Positions 44,801 through 57,379 of a DNA stretch of 64,000 nucleotides are shown here, piece by piece (position 1 is the stretch's first letter; each line of letters begins with the position of its first letter). The DNA comes from Ricinus communis (Eukaryota; Streptophyta; Magnoliopsida; Malpighiales; Euphorbiaceae): contig NC_063260.1 of the NCBI RefSeq assembly GCF_019578655.1, positions 17,052,001 to 17,116,000 on the forward strand, read 5' to 3'. Both the position numbers and the translations under genes were made by a program. The notes under the pieces are model-generated. The model had not been told where the DNA came from, searched no databases, and worked only from the letters and a program-made list of their open reading frames with translations.

Positions 44801-45358
44801 ACATACATATATATGTTTCTCTCCCAAATCACCGATCTTGTTTGAAGTAGTTGTGCCATAATGAAGGAATCACCATGTCTCTCAAAATCTTATGTTTTCT
44901 GGCTAAAATCTCAACAAATTCTTCCTTACGAGTCAAATTAGTTTTCAATTCTACCGGTTGCCTTTCAAGAATATGGGACAAATTACATTTGCATCTCCTC
45001 ATCATAGGAGTATGGAAGTCATAATAAATCTAGACAACTAAAGGATTAGAGCTAATATGTAAGCAACTAGACTAATCCTATCTATAATTTCATATGGCCA
45101 ATAAACTGAGAAATTAACTTTCTCCATTTCCAAAAGTGCATTATACCTTTCTAGGATAAATCTATAAGAACACCTTGTCTCCTAGATCATATTGAATACC
45201 TTTCCTCTTTTCAAGTCTACTTAGCCTTTAGTCTACCTTGGATGGTTTTAGTTTGCACCTGAGCTTCTCGTACTGTTTTCCATCAGGGTAGGCCTATCTT
45301 GAGAGTAGCCAAATTTATCTAAACTATTAATTGTCAAACAATTTGATTTTAGACCCAA
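44801..45358 (-). pseudogene. Tekay-like chromovirus integrase C-terminus, broken
   Basis: Read in pieces on the minus strand: VREAQVQTKTIQGRLKAK near 45275-45220, GDKVFL near 45180, KLISQFIGPYEIIDRISLVA near 45115-45060, SHILERQPVELKTNLTRKEE with FVEILARKHKILRD near 44975-44875, then VIPSLWHNYFKQ (44850). These blocks are, in order, the helix, DKVFL, GPYEI and chromodomain-proximal parts of Tekay/Del-type gypsy integrases. Stops and shifts are frequent. The solo LTR at 45364 interrupts the sequence upstream. Confidence 0.65.
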
Positions 45359-45363
45359 CTATT

Positions 45364-48288
45364 TGTATATCCGAATTTTTTTTTCCTTAATAATGATTAT
45401 ATTATTAATAATTAATAAATGAGTTTTTATTTAAATTAGTTTTATTTTATTTTTATTTGGTTTAATTTGAAATGATTTAATGGAAATTTTAATATTAGAA
45501 TGAGTTATTTTCTATACCCAATTAGTTTGATTTTTAAGGAGTTAATTAAGTAAATTATTTGAGGAATAAATTATATTTTTGGTTATTCAAATTTTTCCCA
45601 AATGTATATATATATATAACTATATATTGGAGAATTATGAAAGAATTTGTAAAGGGTATTTTTTATAAAAGAACTTTGGGAAAATTGGTATCTTAATTAG
45701 CTACTGGTATTTAATTTTAAGTTGGAAAATATTTAGCAAATTGGCTATTTAATTTAATTGTGTGTTAGGACTAAATTAGAAATTTATTTTGAAATAAGAA
45801 TTAAAAGTATAATTTTATTAATAGGCATAACTATAGCTATCTCATAATTATATCTATCTATACTATATATACGTATCTCCTTTTACTGCAGTTCTATTTT
45901 GGACAGCGCATGCTCTATCAAAATTTATGGGGTTTTAATGGAAGTTTGTAAGTTTGGTATTTTTATAAATAATAATGTTGGCAGGGGTATATAGGTAATT
46001 ATGTATTTTCAATAATTTTAATTTGGCCCAAATTAATTAGTTAGGGGCTTAATTGAAAGGCTAAAGGAAAGTTTAGGGTTAATTAGAAATTTTGCTGAAT
46101 GAAATTATAAGTAATTAAAAAAGTTAAGGGGCTAAATTGTAATAAAGAAAAGTTCAGGGGTCAAATGCCAGTATTGAAAGGAAAGAAATCGGAGAAAGAA
46201 GAAAAGGAAGGAATGAGATGCCAGGGAGAGAGAAACCAGCGGGGCACTACTGGCGCCGGCGAGTCTAGCAGCGAGGAAAAAAAAAGCGAGAGAGAGGCAA
46301 CGGCTTTCGAAGGCCGTTCCGACTGATCTCAGTGGCGATCGGCTCCCCTCGAAGAGAGCTTTCTTTTGGCGGCAGCGCCGTCGGTTTTGGTGGCCAGAGG
46401 AGGGAGTTCTGGCGAAGTAGGTGGCAGTCACATTTTTCAGCTTTTTCGGCGAGCTCCGGCGAGCTATGGATGATCGAAGAGCGTATCCCGACTCTCCTCA
46501 GCTCAAGCTTCGCAATGGCACCGATTTCGTGGCGATCGGGCTCTATTTACAAATCGACGACCGAGATTGTCCGAAAATCTCTCCGGACGGTCGGGGGTCA
46601 GATCGGAAAATCGGAAGTGGGGATCATCGTCAGAGCGTCGTTTCGAGTCCGATGGTGTGCTCGGATCATCGATCGGACTCTGGCGGCTGGAAGCGAGTCA
46701 ACCAAGCGATCAAGTGTCTCGGTAATTTTCTCTTGCCCGTTAATTTTGGAATTCTTTGATGTAATTTGTACTTATTGATTGTGCTGAGTATTAGATGATA
46801 TTTGTGAGTCGAAAATAATTATCTGTCGGTTTGCCTGCCCTTGTGTTTTGTGCTGTGTGGCAGATTCGGGAAAATAGTGAAGTCTAGGGACCCGACTCCC
46901 GTTGTTTTGAATTGTTGGATATTTGAAGTGTTTTTCTGGCAGGTCCTGGACCTTTTTTACGGGGGGTAAATGTCTGTGTTGTAGGGGAGGTTCTGCCGGA
47001 TTTTCGATAGAATTCTCTTGAGTCGAGATTCTTAGACAGTCAGTCCTAGGAATCTAGACCTAGGGTTAATTGTCAATTGTTCAGCATAATTGATAAATTG
47101 TTTTCCGTGATTAGATGATCTTTCTGTTCGGCTCACTCCAACCGAGGCATCGGAGTAGAGCTAGGAGGTTGCCAAATCTGTGAGTTAAAGTCACTTAATC
47201 GTTGCACTATTGCTAAGTCTGAATTTAATATGCTATTTTAGAAATTTATGCTTAATATGATTATTAGTATCGCAATATAAATAATTTCGCTTGATTATTA
47301 ATTATTGAAAATAATATAAATATTGTTATTAGTAACGTCATAATAAAACATATATTATTATTTTTTCGACACGAATTGCACGTTGCCTTACCCTAAATTT
47401 TTAATCTTTATTTCGATATGTGTTGAATAATTTCATTAGACAATGATATTTATTAAATGTGATGATTGTGTTTTGGGAAATGTGGCTTTCGTAGAACATG
47501 CCACCTGGTGGGTTACATCAGGACCGCGTGCGCACCGGTAATGATCATAGACATAAGATTATTATGGATTTGTTTGTCCTGATCGAGCATTGCTCTGCCT
47601 CTAGCTTATTTGGAATTCAAGTGTTCAGGCTGGAGGTAAGGATCCTGATCGAGCTTGCTCTTTGAGCGCCAGACCTATTGGACTAAGAGAGCCGAAAGGC
47701 TACTAGAATTTGGGGTTAGGGTTCTACTGAGCCACTCGTCCCGTAAAAGTAAAAATATATTTTTATTTTTTTATTTATTTTCTATTATGGTATGATGATA
47801 TTATGATTTGTGTTCATGTTCAGGGTTTGATATATTGATTCGAATAACTAATATTTTCTGTGAAAACTGCAATAGTCTCTAGATTATTTGATTTTAACTC
47901 ACTCTCGAGACTAACAGTCTCATTTTTACTGTTTTTCAGATTCATGACTGTTAGTCTTCCCGTGATTCTTACTTAGTAACCCGACTTCTTCATTATCGGT
48001 TGGTGTTTGATTTGATATGTCAAATTGTAAAAATTTTAGATTTTCCGCAGTAGTAATAGTAGAGGTATCAGTGGTAATTTTCTGTAGTTTCGGATCTCGC
48101 CTAATTCTTCTGGCAGACCGATTCAATTGTGTAAGATTTAATGTTAAGATAATTTGTGGCTTACATAATATTAATTTGAGATGAGATTTAATTGAGTCAG
48201 TGAGAGTCAGGCTTACTATGGAATTCGGTGGCCTTACACCTACCCATTCCCTAGTGCCGGTCACGGGCCCACAGGTGGGGTCGTGACA
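45364..48288 (+). mobile_element. Solo LTR 2 (2.9 kb, same family as solo LTR 1, TSD CTATT)
   Basis: Begins TGTATATCCGAATTTTTTTT and ends GGTGGGGTCGTGACA. It is flanked by perfect CTATT duplications at 45359-45363 and 48289-48293. Length 2,925 bp. Long blocks match solo LTR 1: the GC-rich section (46300-46720), the GTCTCGGTAATTTTCTC block, the CCGGTCACGGGCCCA 3' end. Only one copy of the segment that is tandemly duplicated in LTR 1 is present (about 47570-47715). No internal retroelement domains, so it is a solo LTR. Confidence 0.85.
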
Positions 48289-48293
48289 CTATT

Positions 48294-50019
48294 AGTCTTA
48301 AATTCTTGTGCATTTACACTCTCTTAAAATATACATTCTCATGAATGCTATAATCCTAATCTCGTAGTTCGTTGCTGCGATATAGCTCTAATTTATTTTA
48401 ACTCTATTTTATTTCTCTTTTCATAAACATATTATATCCATATACATAGTCTAATTTCCAGTATAATTACCTAATTCATGCCCTTCAATTTCTATAATAA
48501 ATCTCTATTAGGCAATTCTCTCCATGAACTTGCAACTAACTAAGTCTTATTCTCACCTTACTGTATATTCCATATATGAAAGCAATATACTTATGACTAA
48601 TAAGATCCTATTTCACATTCCAATTGACATGGATATTTATGTCCTTATAGTTTTCACAAGCACAAAAGATCTTGAATTTAATTCTCCAAATACATGCATC
48701 TTAAACCAACTCATGCTTAGTAGGATCCATAATTCGAGTATTACATGTAATTCTACAAAATCGACAGTGCAGTCCCAAACTGCTGCTGTCGTAAATGAGT
48801 GGCTGGCACTACAATAGCTTTGCTCTACTCTGTTATCCGAAAACACATATTCAATAGACTAGACATGACTAGAGAATTGATAAAATTTCTATTGAAGTGT
48901 AACATTCAAGGGTCTGAGAACTTAAATTAAATATACATAATACACCCACTTCAAAAACTTTCATAAAACACATAAATTCGGCAATATTAGTCATAAAAGA
49001 TGCACATATAAATGTCTCTAACTATATCATTTTGAAAAAAAAAATTTCATAAGATTGACCTCCAATAAATATAAAAAAAAATTAAATTGTAACTAAAACA
49101 CTATTTAACATAAGTCATTTAGAAGATCCAATCTAATGTTTGTTTATTACTCGAAGTAATAGAGATTTAAAAATATTTAATAAAAATTATTCTATCAATT
49201 AAAACGCTTTTTCTGATTTGTAACTGCATCCTTATATCGAGAATCAGTAATCATGATATATCACTAAATATGTGTGACCAATGATACTATATAAACTGAA
49301 TGACATAATTTTACATATAAATAGTCAAATTTTGAAATAATAAAAATTTATTAAGAGATTTAAATTTCAAAATTTATTTATAGAGACATTATCAATAACC
49401 ACTTGCCATTCAGAGACTTGCTCGTTATAATTAGACCTAAAGCTCTCAAATATTTAAGATACGTAAGAAAAAAAAAATCACTTCAAAGCTCTACTGAACT
49501 GGAATCTTCTTTTTTTCTTAAGACATGTTTCGAATGTATAATTCCATTGGCCTATAAGCATTTCTGCCGGTGCCTATTCTGACTGTTATCGAGAGACGCC
49601 GTTCATTGTTTGTCATCATTATTTTTATTTATCTGGATGATGAGATTAATTGGAAGATGGCAGTGGAAGTAGAAATTTGAATCTTGTGATTCTTTACTTC
49701 ACTACCTGTTTATTGGTCTATGGTCCGCAGCAGGTTATATATACATTCACGTGAAAGGTGAATCAAAATCAAAATCACAATTTTGTTCATAGGTACAGAG
49801 CAATTAGAAAAACCAATTATTTATGCACTTTAAGATTAACCATTTTAGAAGTTCTTTAATTGTTATATTTATTTCTTAAGATTGCAAATTCATCAACAAA
49901 TATAAGATTCTTTCAAAATATTTCATACTCAATACTGAGGCTACAATATCAGTTTATTTATATGATACAAATGAAAAAGAAAAAAAAGGAACTCGTCCAT
50001 AGTGAAAATAAATAAACAA
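48294..50019. other. Intergenic DNA downstream of the IST1-like gene
   Basis: About 1.7 kb, AT-rich, no gene recognised. Frames such as 48524-48817 (plus) and 48637-48846 (minus) have no motifs and face each other, so they are probably chance. The part next to 50019 should contain the 3' UTR of the minus-strand gene. Confidence 0.5.
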
Positions 50020-51849
50020 TTAAAAATCACAAAACAAAATTTCTACTCCTCCCATGTTCTTCTCAGTCCCCCTTGTACTCTTAGTTCTCATTGATAAGGG
50101 CTCCCTTTCTAGTTTCGAGCGCTGCAAATGCAGTTGCTCTCTTGAATTTCTGTTCGGTGTGCCTGTCAACTTAGATTCTCCTTGCATCGTATCAGCAACA
50201 GATCTGACTGGAATCGAGTTTGGGGATCTGTATGGAGGCTTGTTCCCGTTCTCATCTGAGCTATATTCCTCTACTGCATTTGACTGGCCAATGCTTTGGG
50301 TTTCACTTGTGGGAAAACTTGGCTTTGTATAAAATCCAACTCCTGGTGCTTTGGTGATGGAATATTCCAGTCAGAATCCGAACTTAAAGCAGATGGTTTC
50401 CTATCTATTCCAAGTTTATTTTTGCTCTCTTTCAATTTCCTGAGACACATTCCTCCATTGTTCTCTGCCATGTCTTCACTTTCTGATTCGGAGTTCGAAT
50501 AGTCAACCAGATGGATTTTTTTAAATACTGACGTGTCATTTGAGTTTCCATCTTCTCTGGATCTTCATATGCTATCACTAATTTGCAATTGGTCGGTCCT
50601 GGATGACTAAAACCGTTATGATCGTCTCGATCACTTTCCTGACATTTGGGTCTTGAGAGTTCGACAGCAGCTCTTGCAGCTGACGCTGCATAAGCTGCTG
50701 ATTCAAAAGCCTCTAGAGCAGCAGCAGTCACATCTCTGTACTTATTCCTTGCTTTCGTCGACTTAGATAACTTCTCAACAGGGTTCAACACCTCAATCAA
50801 AACAAGAGGTTTATCTTGAGGTTCAGTCTCATCAATTTCTTCTTGTTGCTGCTGCTGCGGTATCATCTTCTTCTTCTTGTCATCTAATTTCTCCTGAAAC
50901 CATCATTCAAGGAGTCAAGCATCATCTATGTGCTGTAAATGTTCTCCAGAACCTGTAACTGTTATATGATTTTCAAGTTTCCTACCTCAGCAACAACAGG
51001 AGTATCTTCCTCCAAATGCAGGACAATACCCTTCTCAGAAGCAGTCTCCTTCAGGACTTTCATTCTATTCTCCAAGCTTGGCCGTCGCACCGATAGCTTC
51101 TGTATGATCTAAACAGAGATAAGGGAATTATAAGGAGATAGATCACAAGAGACTTTAGTGTAAAACATTCAACAATTGTACCTTGGGATTCACTCCACAA
51201 TTATTGCGCAGCTCGATAGCACGAGCAGCAAATTCTTTCCCAAATTTGGATTCGAAAATCCCACGAATTTCTTGAAGTTCAGGAAATTCTCCACATCTGG
51301 AAGATGCAAAGATCAGGGTTGAAATAGCTTCCTTGACCTCATCATGGCATTCTCTATTTATATAACCAGAAAACAAATTCAACGAGTTTAGCAATCACAT
51401 AACAAGTATCAACCAGGCACTACCAAAACACAAAAGTGTAACCAAGATACACAAGAAAAATAAAAAAACAAAAAAAAACTAACTTCTCCTTTTTAAGTAG
51501 CGTAATCCTGTCTATAAGTAAGTAGCAATAGTCTTCTATCATAATAAAAGCATCCACCAAATTCTGCTCCTTGATCATATGCTCGACCTGACAAGTAAAG
51601 TCCATCAGCACCACATAATTAAACAGAGGAAGAGAGAAAAGAAGGAAGCGACACGCAAATTACACGAAGAAGAGCTCGTTCTTGATGACCACAATTCAGG
51701 AGCTCAACAACATCAGATTTTGCATGGGAATACCGGACTTGTTTCTGGTTCTTGAGGATGGTGACTCTAGAGATTGCAAGCTTTGCAATAGTCTTGAATT
51801 TAGAGGCCTTGAATTTCCTTCCGAGAAATACAGCAAGAAGAGCACCCAT
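50020..51849 (-). CDS. IST1-like protein (ESCRT-III/VPS4 regulator), 5 exons
   Basis: Exons on the minus strand: 51849-51664, 51587-51484, 51353-51182, 51108-50986 and 50893-50020, with GT-AG introns of 76, 130, 73 and 92 bp and consistent phase. The start MGALLAVFLGRKFKASKFK is the family's usual N-terminus. The IST1 domain fills about residues 5-180: AISRVTILKNQKQVRY, VVELLNCGHQERALLRV, EHMIKEQNLVDAFIMIEDYC, ASSRCGEFPELQEIR, KFGKEFAARAIELRNNCGVN. IST1 proteins bind ESCRT-III subunits and VPS4 and act in multivesicular-body sorting at endosomes. The C-terminal tail is Gln-, Glu- and Ala-rich and low in complexity, as in plant ISTL proteins. As written, the frame stops at 50432 (348 residues). 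Open, family-like reading continues in two other frames (MAENNGGMCLRKL from 50471; KPSFPTSETQSIGQSNAVEE from about 50320) to a stop at 50020. Two one-base losses in A runs (T runs on the plus strand at 50516-50522 and 50350-50352) explain this exactly; about 486 residues would result otherwise. Confidence 0.9.
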
Positions 51850-51963
51850 ATCTTGCTCTATCTGTTTCTTGAATCTTGTTTAAGCACCTTCAAGAACCTG
51901 AGGAAGAAGGAACCCTTTTCAGGAAACTTTTAATACCTCAAGAATTCTAGACCCCTGAAATTG

Positions 51964-51974
51964 CCTATATATTT
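51964..51974 (-). promoter_or_regulatory. Possible TATA box of the IST1-like gene
   Basis: The minus strand reads AAATATATAGG about 120 bp before the start codon, a reasonable TATA position for a 5' leader of about 90 bp. AT-rich surroundings make chance likely. Confidence 0.3.
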
Positions 51975-51989
51975 GTCAATAGCGAGTTT

Positions 51990-53431
51990 GAGAAGTAGTT
52001 GTATCAGAGTCACTTTTCTTAAGCTAAACACGTATGGCATTACTGTGAGAACCAAGTGTTGCTTGGCGATTGGAAGTTAGAAATAGAAAAAATACAGAAG
52101 GGTTACTATAATATCCTCTAATTTATTTTTATTTTCTGTCTTTTGTTTACTTTTGAATTGGCCAAATTATCTTTTGCCCACTTCTTGGTGACTCCTTTAG
52201 TCTAGAACAAGAAAGCGTTCAAGTTCCTGATAGTCCCAAAGCCAAGAACCTTTTCTATGGAGCGGCAGACTTTAGCCCCGAGTGGAACATGCAACTGAGA
52301 AAGCAATTTTTCTATCGAACCGAGAGAGAAAAATTTACTAAAAAAAGTACGTAAAACCATTTTTAAATTTTTTAAATTTACAATTTTTTTTATTTCAAAA
52401 AATTCAAAAAATCTTTAATTAAATATACTTCACTTTTTAAACTTTTCTATTTATATTAATATGCTACTCTGCAATAAAAATAAGTAAATTGATAATAATA
52501 TCGGCAAAAGGCGGTGAAGATGGAGTCGAACTCAAAAAACTTTTCATAATCCTTTAAAATAGAAGCTTTTACTTTACTTTTTCTGGCTTGGGCGTTCACT
52601 ACATAATAAAAGTGTATAATATGAAAAAGAGATGCATTATACAAAAAAAAAATATTTTTGCCTTAGAAAGTATTGATAACATTAAATGGTTAGGCTCTCA
52701 TTCACATTGACTTATTATGTAATTAATTTATAGTCCTTTATAAAGAAACAAGGAGAAACAGAATTTCTATTTTAAATATTTTGTAACATGTCTTTTGTCC
52801 TTTATTTACTCAATTGATTTTTAGCTTGATTATTGTTTTCATTTTTCATGATTTCACATTTCTCATTTGGAAGCTTCTTTAAGTGTATAGAGTGGACATA
52901 TATACATATATATATGTCCAATTCTCTATGAAAATTGATTGACCTTTGTGATATAATTTGCTAAAGATGTGGTTGAATACTGAAGTTAGGTTCAGCATTG
53001 CTTCGAAAAAATTTAGAGATATAAAAAATTTCAGAATCGTATCAAATATTAATTTGAATTTTTAGAATTATATCATAGCATAAAAATTTCCATCTCGAAT
53101 CGTACAAGGCAATTGAGATTTGAAAATATTTTATTTTAAAATAATTAAAATTATTTTTTTAGTTTAAATCAATTGGACTAAAATTAATTTAAAATTATAA
53201 AATAGAAAATAAAATCATTAAAATTACATTGTACTTATATTCAACAATTATATAACAGAGAAGTTTATTTTGAAGTTAATATGCTGATAAAATATTACAA
53301 ATTAAATAAATATGTATTTAATACTTCAAATCCACCAAGCTGAATATTTATAATATTTTATTGTCTAACCGATAAAAACATTTCATCTCACTTCTTTAAT
53401 ACAATATATTGTTGTTTTGTTAAAAAGCTAA
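51990..53431. other. Intergenic DNA upstream of the IST1-like gene
   Basis: AT-rich DNA with no gene found. The first 300 bp should include the IST1-like promoter. A near-palindrome TGGACATATATACATATATATATGTCCA lies at 52893-52920 in two half-sites (TGGACATATATAC and ATATATATATGTCCA). Confidence 0.5.
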
Positions 53432-54898
53432 TGAGTGCTAAAAGTACTTACTATTGAGATCTATTCTATATTGATTTTTACTTCAATTGAGTTTAATTTA
53501 TTTGTTTAAAGCTTAGTCTGTAATTCTTTTAGACACTTTGAGGATAATGCATGTCAAGAAAGTGGTTAGAATCGAAAAATATAAGAATCGGACAAAGAAA
53601 AGATACTTTTATCCAAGATTAAATTTCAAACGGGCATGACACCAGAAGCCATATGCCCATGTCACATTATGGCGTGAAAGTTTTTATCCTGACACAGGGA
53701 GCACACACCCGGGTGGCTTACCTGTGTAAGTTCGCAAAATAGGCAGAATTAAAGAAAGCTTACACGGAAAGATGGCGCATGTTCCTTCTCGTATTACCTA
53801 ATCTATATTGGTCAAGGCTCTATGGGATTCACACGGGAAGCCTAATCGCTCCTGTAATCCTCCCATGTGACCTAGATGGGAAATTCAAGCTATAAAAAGT
53901 CAAGAACATGAAATGGCCATGTAACTACCCGTGCAGTCTTCGTGTGGGATGTTGTATTTAACAATTTAAAGGAAATTTTAGGTTTATTTAGAGAGAATTT
54001 TATCATTATTTCATTTCTAGAGAGAGAAACTATAACAAAACTTATTTTTCTTTTATTTCTTAGGATTTTATTGGTTATTGTTCAAGGAAGAATATCATTT
54101 TCACATTTCTTTTCCAAGATTGAAGATGGAAGATTGAAGATTTTTATGTACTTCTCATCATGAATAGTTTGAGATCTTCTTTTCCTATTTTCCTTTTCTT
54201 TATTGCAATGTGTAGGAACTAGTTTCTTGCTATTTGAATTTTTATGAACTCTAGTTTGTATTGTATGTATTGATTCAAGTTTATGCAATTAAAGCTTTCC
54301 TATGAGTTATTTTATTCTTTTGATTGCTTAGTCGTCTATTTCAATTGAAAAGTGAACATGTTGATTGGGATTTCTTTTCATAAGTTGATTAGAGATAACT
54401 ATTTATGAAACGATCACATTTAGGAATTGAGGATTGATTGGGATACTAGAGATAGATCTACAAGATCCTTTTATTAATAATTCCTTAACCTTAATGCATG
54501 ACCTAAGTGAGTGGGTTTGAGAAGAGATTTCTTTCTTTCCTCTTAGGAATCAGGGGTTTAATCGCTTAAGAAAGGTTTTTTCTAATTTTACGGAATGCCA
54601 ATTCAACTTTTAGGTTTAATTTAATTGCTAATTGATTCATGAAGTATTCTACTTATTTAGGGCGATTCATTTCCTTAATAGGCCTTATCCTTGATAAAGA
54701 CTCCAATTCATTTAATTCTTACTTTTAACTTAATTTACTTTAAATTTTCTATATCTAAACAATATCTTATTTACTAAACATTAGTATATGTCTGAAAATA
54801 GTGTTCAAGATTAGTTTCCAATGGAACAATACTCTTACTTATCACTTTATTACTTGTTATGATCGATACACTTTACTGTGTGCAGATAGCGCACATTA
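53432..54898 (+). mobile_element. 5' LTR of family A, plus copy
   Basis: Begins TGAGTGCTAAAAGTACTTAC and ends AGCGCACATTA, 1,467 bp. The terminal CA is mutated to TA relative to the minus copy (CATCA). Contains a palindrome cluster (53633-53945) and the CTAGAGATAGATCTACAAGA block at about 54447. Confidence 0.75.
53633..53945. repeat. CACGG/CCGTG palindrome cluster in family-A LTR (plus copy)
   Basis: Degenerate units: ACGGGCATGACACC, TGCCCATGTCAC, GACACAGGGAGCACACACCC, TTACACGGAAAG, TCACACGGGAAG, CCCATGTGACC and CCGTGCAG. More decayed than the family-B clusters but in the same LTR position. Confidence 0.6.
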
Positions 54899-54904
54899 AA
54901 TTTT

Positions 54905-54922
54905 TAGCGCGGTTACTAGGGA
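54905..54922 (+). other. Primer binding site of family A, plus copy
   Basis: TAGCGCGGTTACTAGGGA, a degenerate form of TGGCGCCGTTGCCGGGG (tRNA-Asp complement), six bases after the LTR. Confidence 0.65.
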
Positions 54923-55204
54923 TGTTTATATTATGATATTATTAGTAATTCAAAAGCTAGTGATTTAGTATTTTATTTTTATTTGATTATTCTTGTTGTG
55001 TTTGTATTTTCTTCAAGTACTTGAATCTGTGTATTACCCGAGCTAGTTTAACGGAACTATTCGCCTATGAACCAGCAAAAAGAACTTTGGGGAAACAACA
55101 AAGAGAAGAGAGAGAATGAGTTTTTAGCCGAAATAGTGGTAGAGTTACAAAACCATAATCCAGAAGATCGGGAGGAACCAAACTAAGAAAGGAACTAGTT
55201 AATA
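54923..55204 (+). other. Leader between PBS and gag, family A plus copy
   Basis: Non-coding leader with A-rich end (GGAACTAGTTAAT) before the gag ATG; in the minus copy 18493-18760 corresponds. Confidence 0.5.
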
Positions 55205-56700
55205 ATGGCAGCTCCACCTAGGGAAAGAACCATACAAAAGTATGCACACCCAATTCTAAATGGGGCTACATCAAGTATTGTTAGACTGAATATCGTGACA
55301 AATAATTCTAAGACTAAGCCCAACATTATTCAGATGGTGCAAAACAATTGCATGTTTGACGGTTTGCCAAATGAGGATCTAAACACTCATTTGGATGATT
55401 TTCTTGAGATTTGTGATACCTTTAAGATTAATGGGGTACCAGATGATGCTATTAGATTGAGGCTACTTCCGTTCTCATTGAGGGACAATCTGAAAAAGTG
55501 GTTAAAGTCGTTTCCAGCTGGAATATTTACAACGTGGAATCAACTGGCTGAGAAATTTCTAAAGAGATACTTTTGACCTTCTAAGATGGCTAAGTTGAGG
55601 AATGATATAGCAGGGTTTCTTCAACAAGAGAATGAAACTTTGTAAGATTGTTGAGAATGGTTCAAGGATTTGCTGAGCAGCTGTCTATATCATGATTTAC
55701 CTTTATAGCTGCAAATTCAGACATTCTTTAATGGACTAAATTACATAAGTAAATAGTATATTAATGCAGCATCAGGTGGATTATCGAATAATAAGACTCT
55801 AAAGTAAGCTATAAATCTTATTGAAGATATGGTAATCACAAACTATTAGTGGCAAAATATAAGAGAGTAAGTTCGAGTCGAAGGAAGTGGAATCCATATA
55901 GTGGACCCTATAGTAGTTGTAAATGCACAGTTAGAGGCCATGAGTAAGAAGATGGATGCTTTGACTATGTTTTCATCTAGAAGACAAGCACAAGTTATAA
56001 CTTGTTATTGGTGTTGGGGGTGGTCATCAAAATCAAGATTGTCAAAATGGCAATACTTTTGCTGAGCCTGAGTAAGTTGATTTTGTGGGTAATGCTCCAA
56101 GGCAACAGAACAATCCCTATAACAATACTTATAATTTAGGATGGAGATCATTTGATTTTCTCTTGGAGAAATCAGAATTAGCAAAGACCTCCTCCACCAG
56201 GATTTCAGCAGCAAAACTAGCAGTAGGGTCCTCCTAGAAGGAGTAACATCGAGGAGATGATGGAAAAGTTCATTTCAGCTTTTAAAACTCAGTTTCAATC
56301 TACATAAACCACTCTTAAGAACCAACAAGCTTCAATTCACAACTTGGAGATTTAAGTGGGCAGATTGCAAAATTTTTAAGTGAAAGGCCCTAAGAAAGCT
56401 TGCTAAGTAACACAGAGGCAAATCCTAAGGAGAAGCTCAAGGTTAATGCATTGAAGAGTGGTAAAGAATTGGGAACTAAAGTGAATGAAGCAAATGAGAG
56501 TTTGACTACCGTTGAAAAGGTAGTTAACAAACATAAGGGTGAAGAGGCTAATATGGAAGAGAAAGAGGAAGCAACACCAAAGCCTACCCCTATTGTAAAG
56601 GAGTATCAACCGAGGGTGCCTTTTTTGCCCGTCTTCAGAAAGACAAATTGGATACGCAATTTGGTAAGTTTTTAAAATTTTTTAAACAATTGCATATTAA
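55205..56700 (+). pseudogene. Gag of family A, plus copy
   Basis: MAAPPRERTIQKYAHPILNG opens a 123-codon frame: VQNNCMFDGLPNEDLNTHLD, FLEICDTFKINGVPDDAIRL, RLLPFSLRDNLKKWLKSFP and TTWNQLAEKFLKRYF, the retrotransposon-gag helical domain. A stop follows at 55574-55576. Remnants continue: zinc-knuckle area near 55995-56050 (TCYWCWGWSSKSRL-like, decayed), and the acidic linker NEANESLTTVEKVVNKHKGE at 56400-56675. Same start codon and block order as the minus copy, which supports the start. Confidence 0.75.
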
Positions 56701-56859
56701 CGAACCTTTTGTCGAAGCTTTGTCCTAGGTGCCTAAGTATGCTAAGTTCTTAAAGGAATTCCTCTCTAATAAGAGGAAACATGAGGAAGTGTCAATGTAT
56801 ATCGAAGAAGAGCTCAATAGTCATTTGGAGGTGATTACCCAAGAAATTAAAAGACCCAA

Positions 56860-57230
56860 GGAGTTCCATTATTCCTTGTTTTAATTGGTAATCTAAATGT
56901 TGATAATGCATTTGCTGATTTAGAGGCTAGCATTAATGTTATGCTTTATAATTTGTTTAAGAAACTAGGACTTGGAGAACCTAATACAACACTCATAAGC
57001 ATTCAACTAGCTCATAAATCTATTGTATATCCTAGGGGTACTATTGAGGATGTATTGATTAAGGTTCAAGAATTTATTTTTTCTATGGATTTGTTATTAT
57101 GAATAAGGATGAAATTGTTGATGTTCCCCTTATTTTAGGAAAACCCTTTCTTACTGCAGCTACAACCATTATTGATGTTCATGATGATAAGCTTATTCTT
57201 AGGATAAGGGAAGAACAAGTAACTTTTTAG
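56860..57230 (+). pseudogene. Protease region of family A, plus copy
   Basis: Frame fragments carry VDVPLILGKPFLTAATTIID and VHDDKLILRIREEQV near 57118-57220, and KKLGLGEPNTT-like sequence near 56960-56990. The active-site region around 56910-56940 reads ADLEASINVML-like, with Glu for the usual Gly, as in the minus copy. Stops and a shift near 57090 break it. Confidence 0.6.
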
Positions 57231-57379
57231 ATTTTTAATACTGTGAAACATCCACTTTTACTTGATGACATGGATTTTAGTAATGATAAGATTGAGCATG
57301 TAACTATTTATTTTATTTCATCTATTGTTGCTAAAGATCCTCTTGAGTTGTGTCTTGTATATGAGTAGGAAAATATGAA

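Noticed and set aside
44632..44859. 75-codon minus-strand frame beginning MAQLLQTRSVIWER
   Set aside because: It is an out-of-register reading of the Tekay-like integrase tail followed by AT-rich DNA; the in-register reading is annotated instead.
48524..48846. Facing frames between solo LTR 2 and the IST1-like gene
   Set aside because: No recognisable domain, poor codon context and opposite-strand overlap; treated as chance frames.
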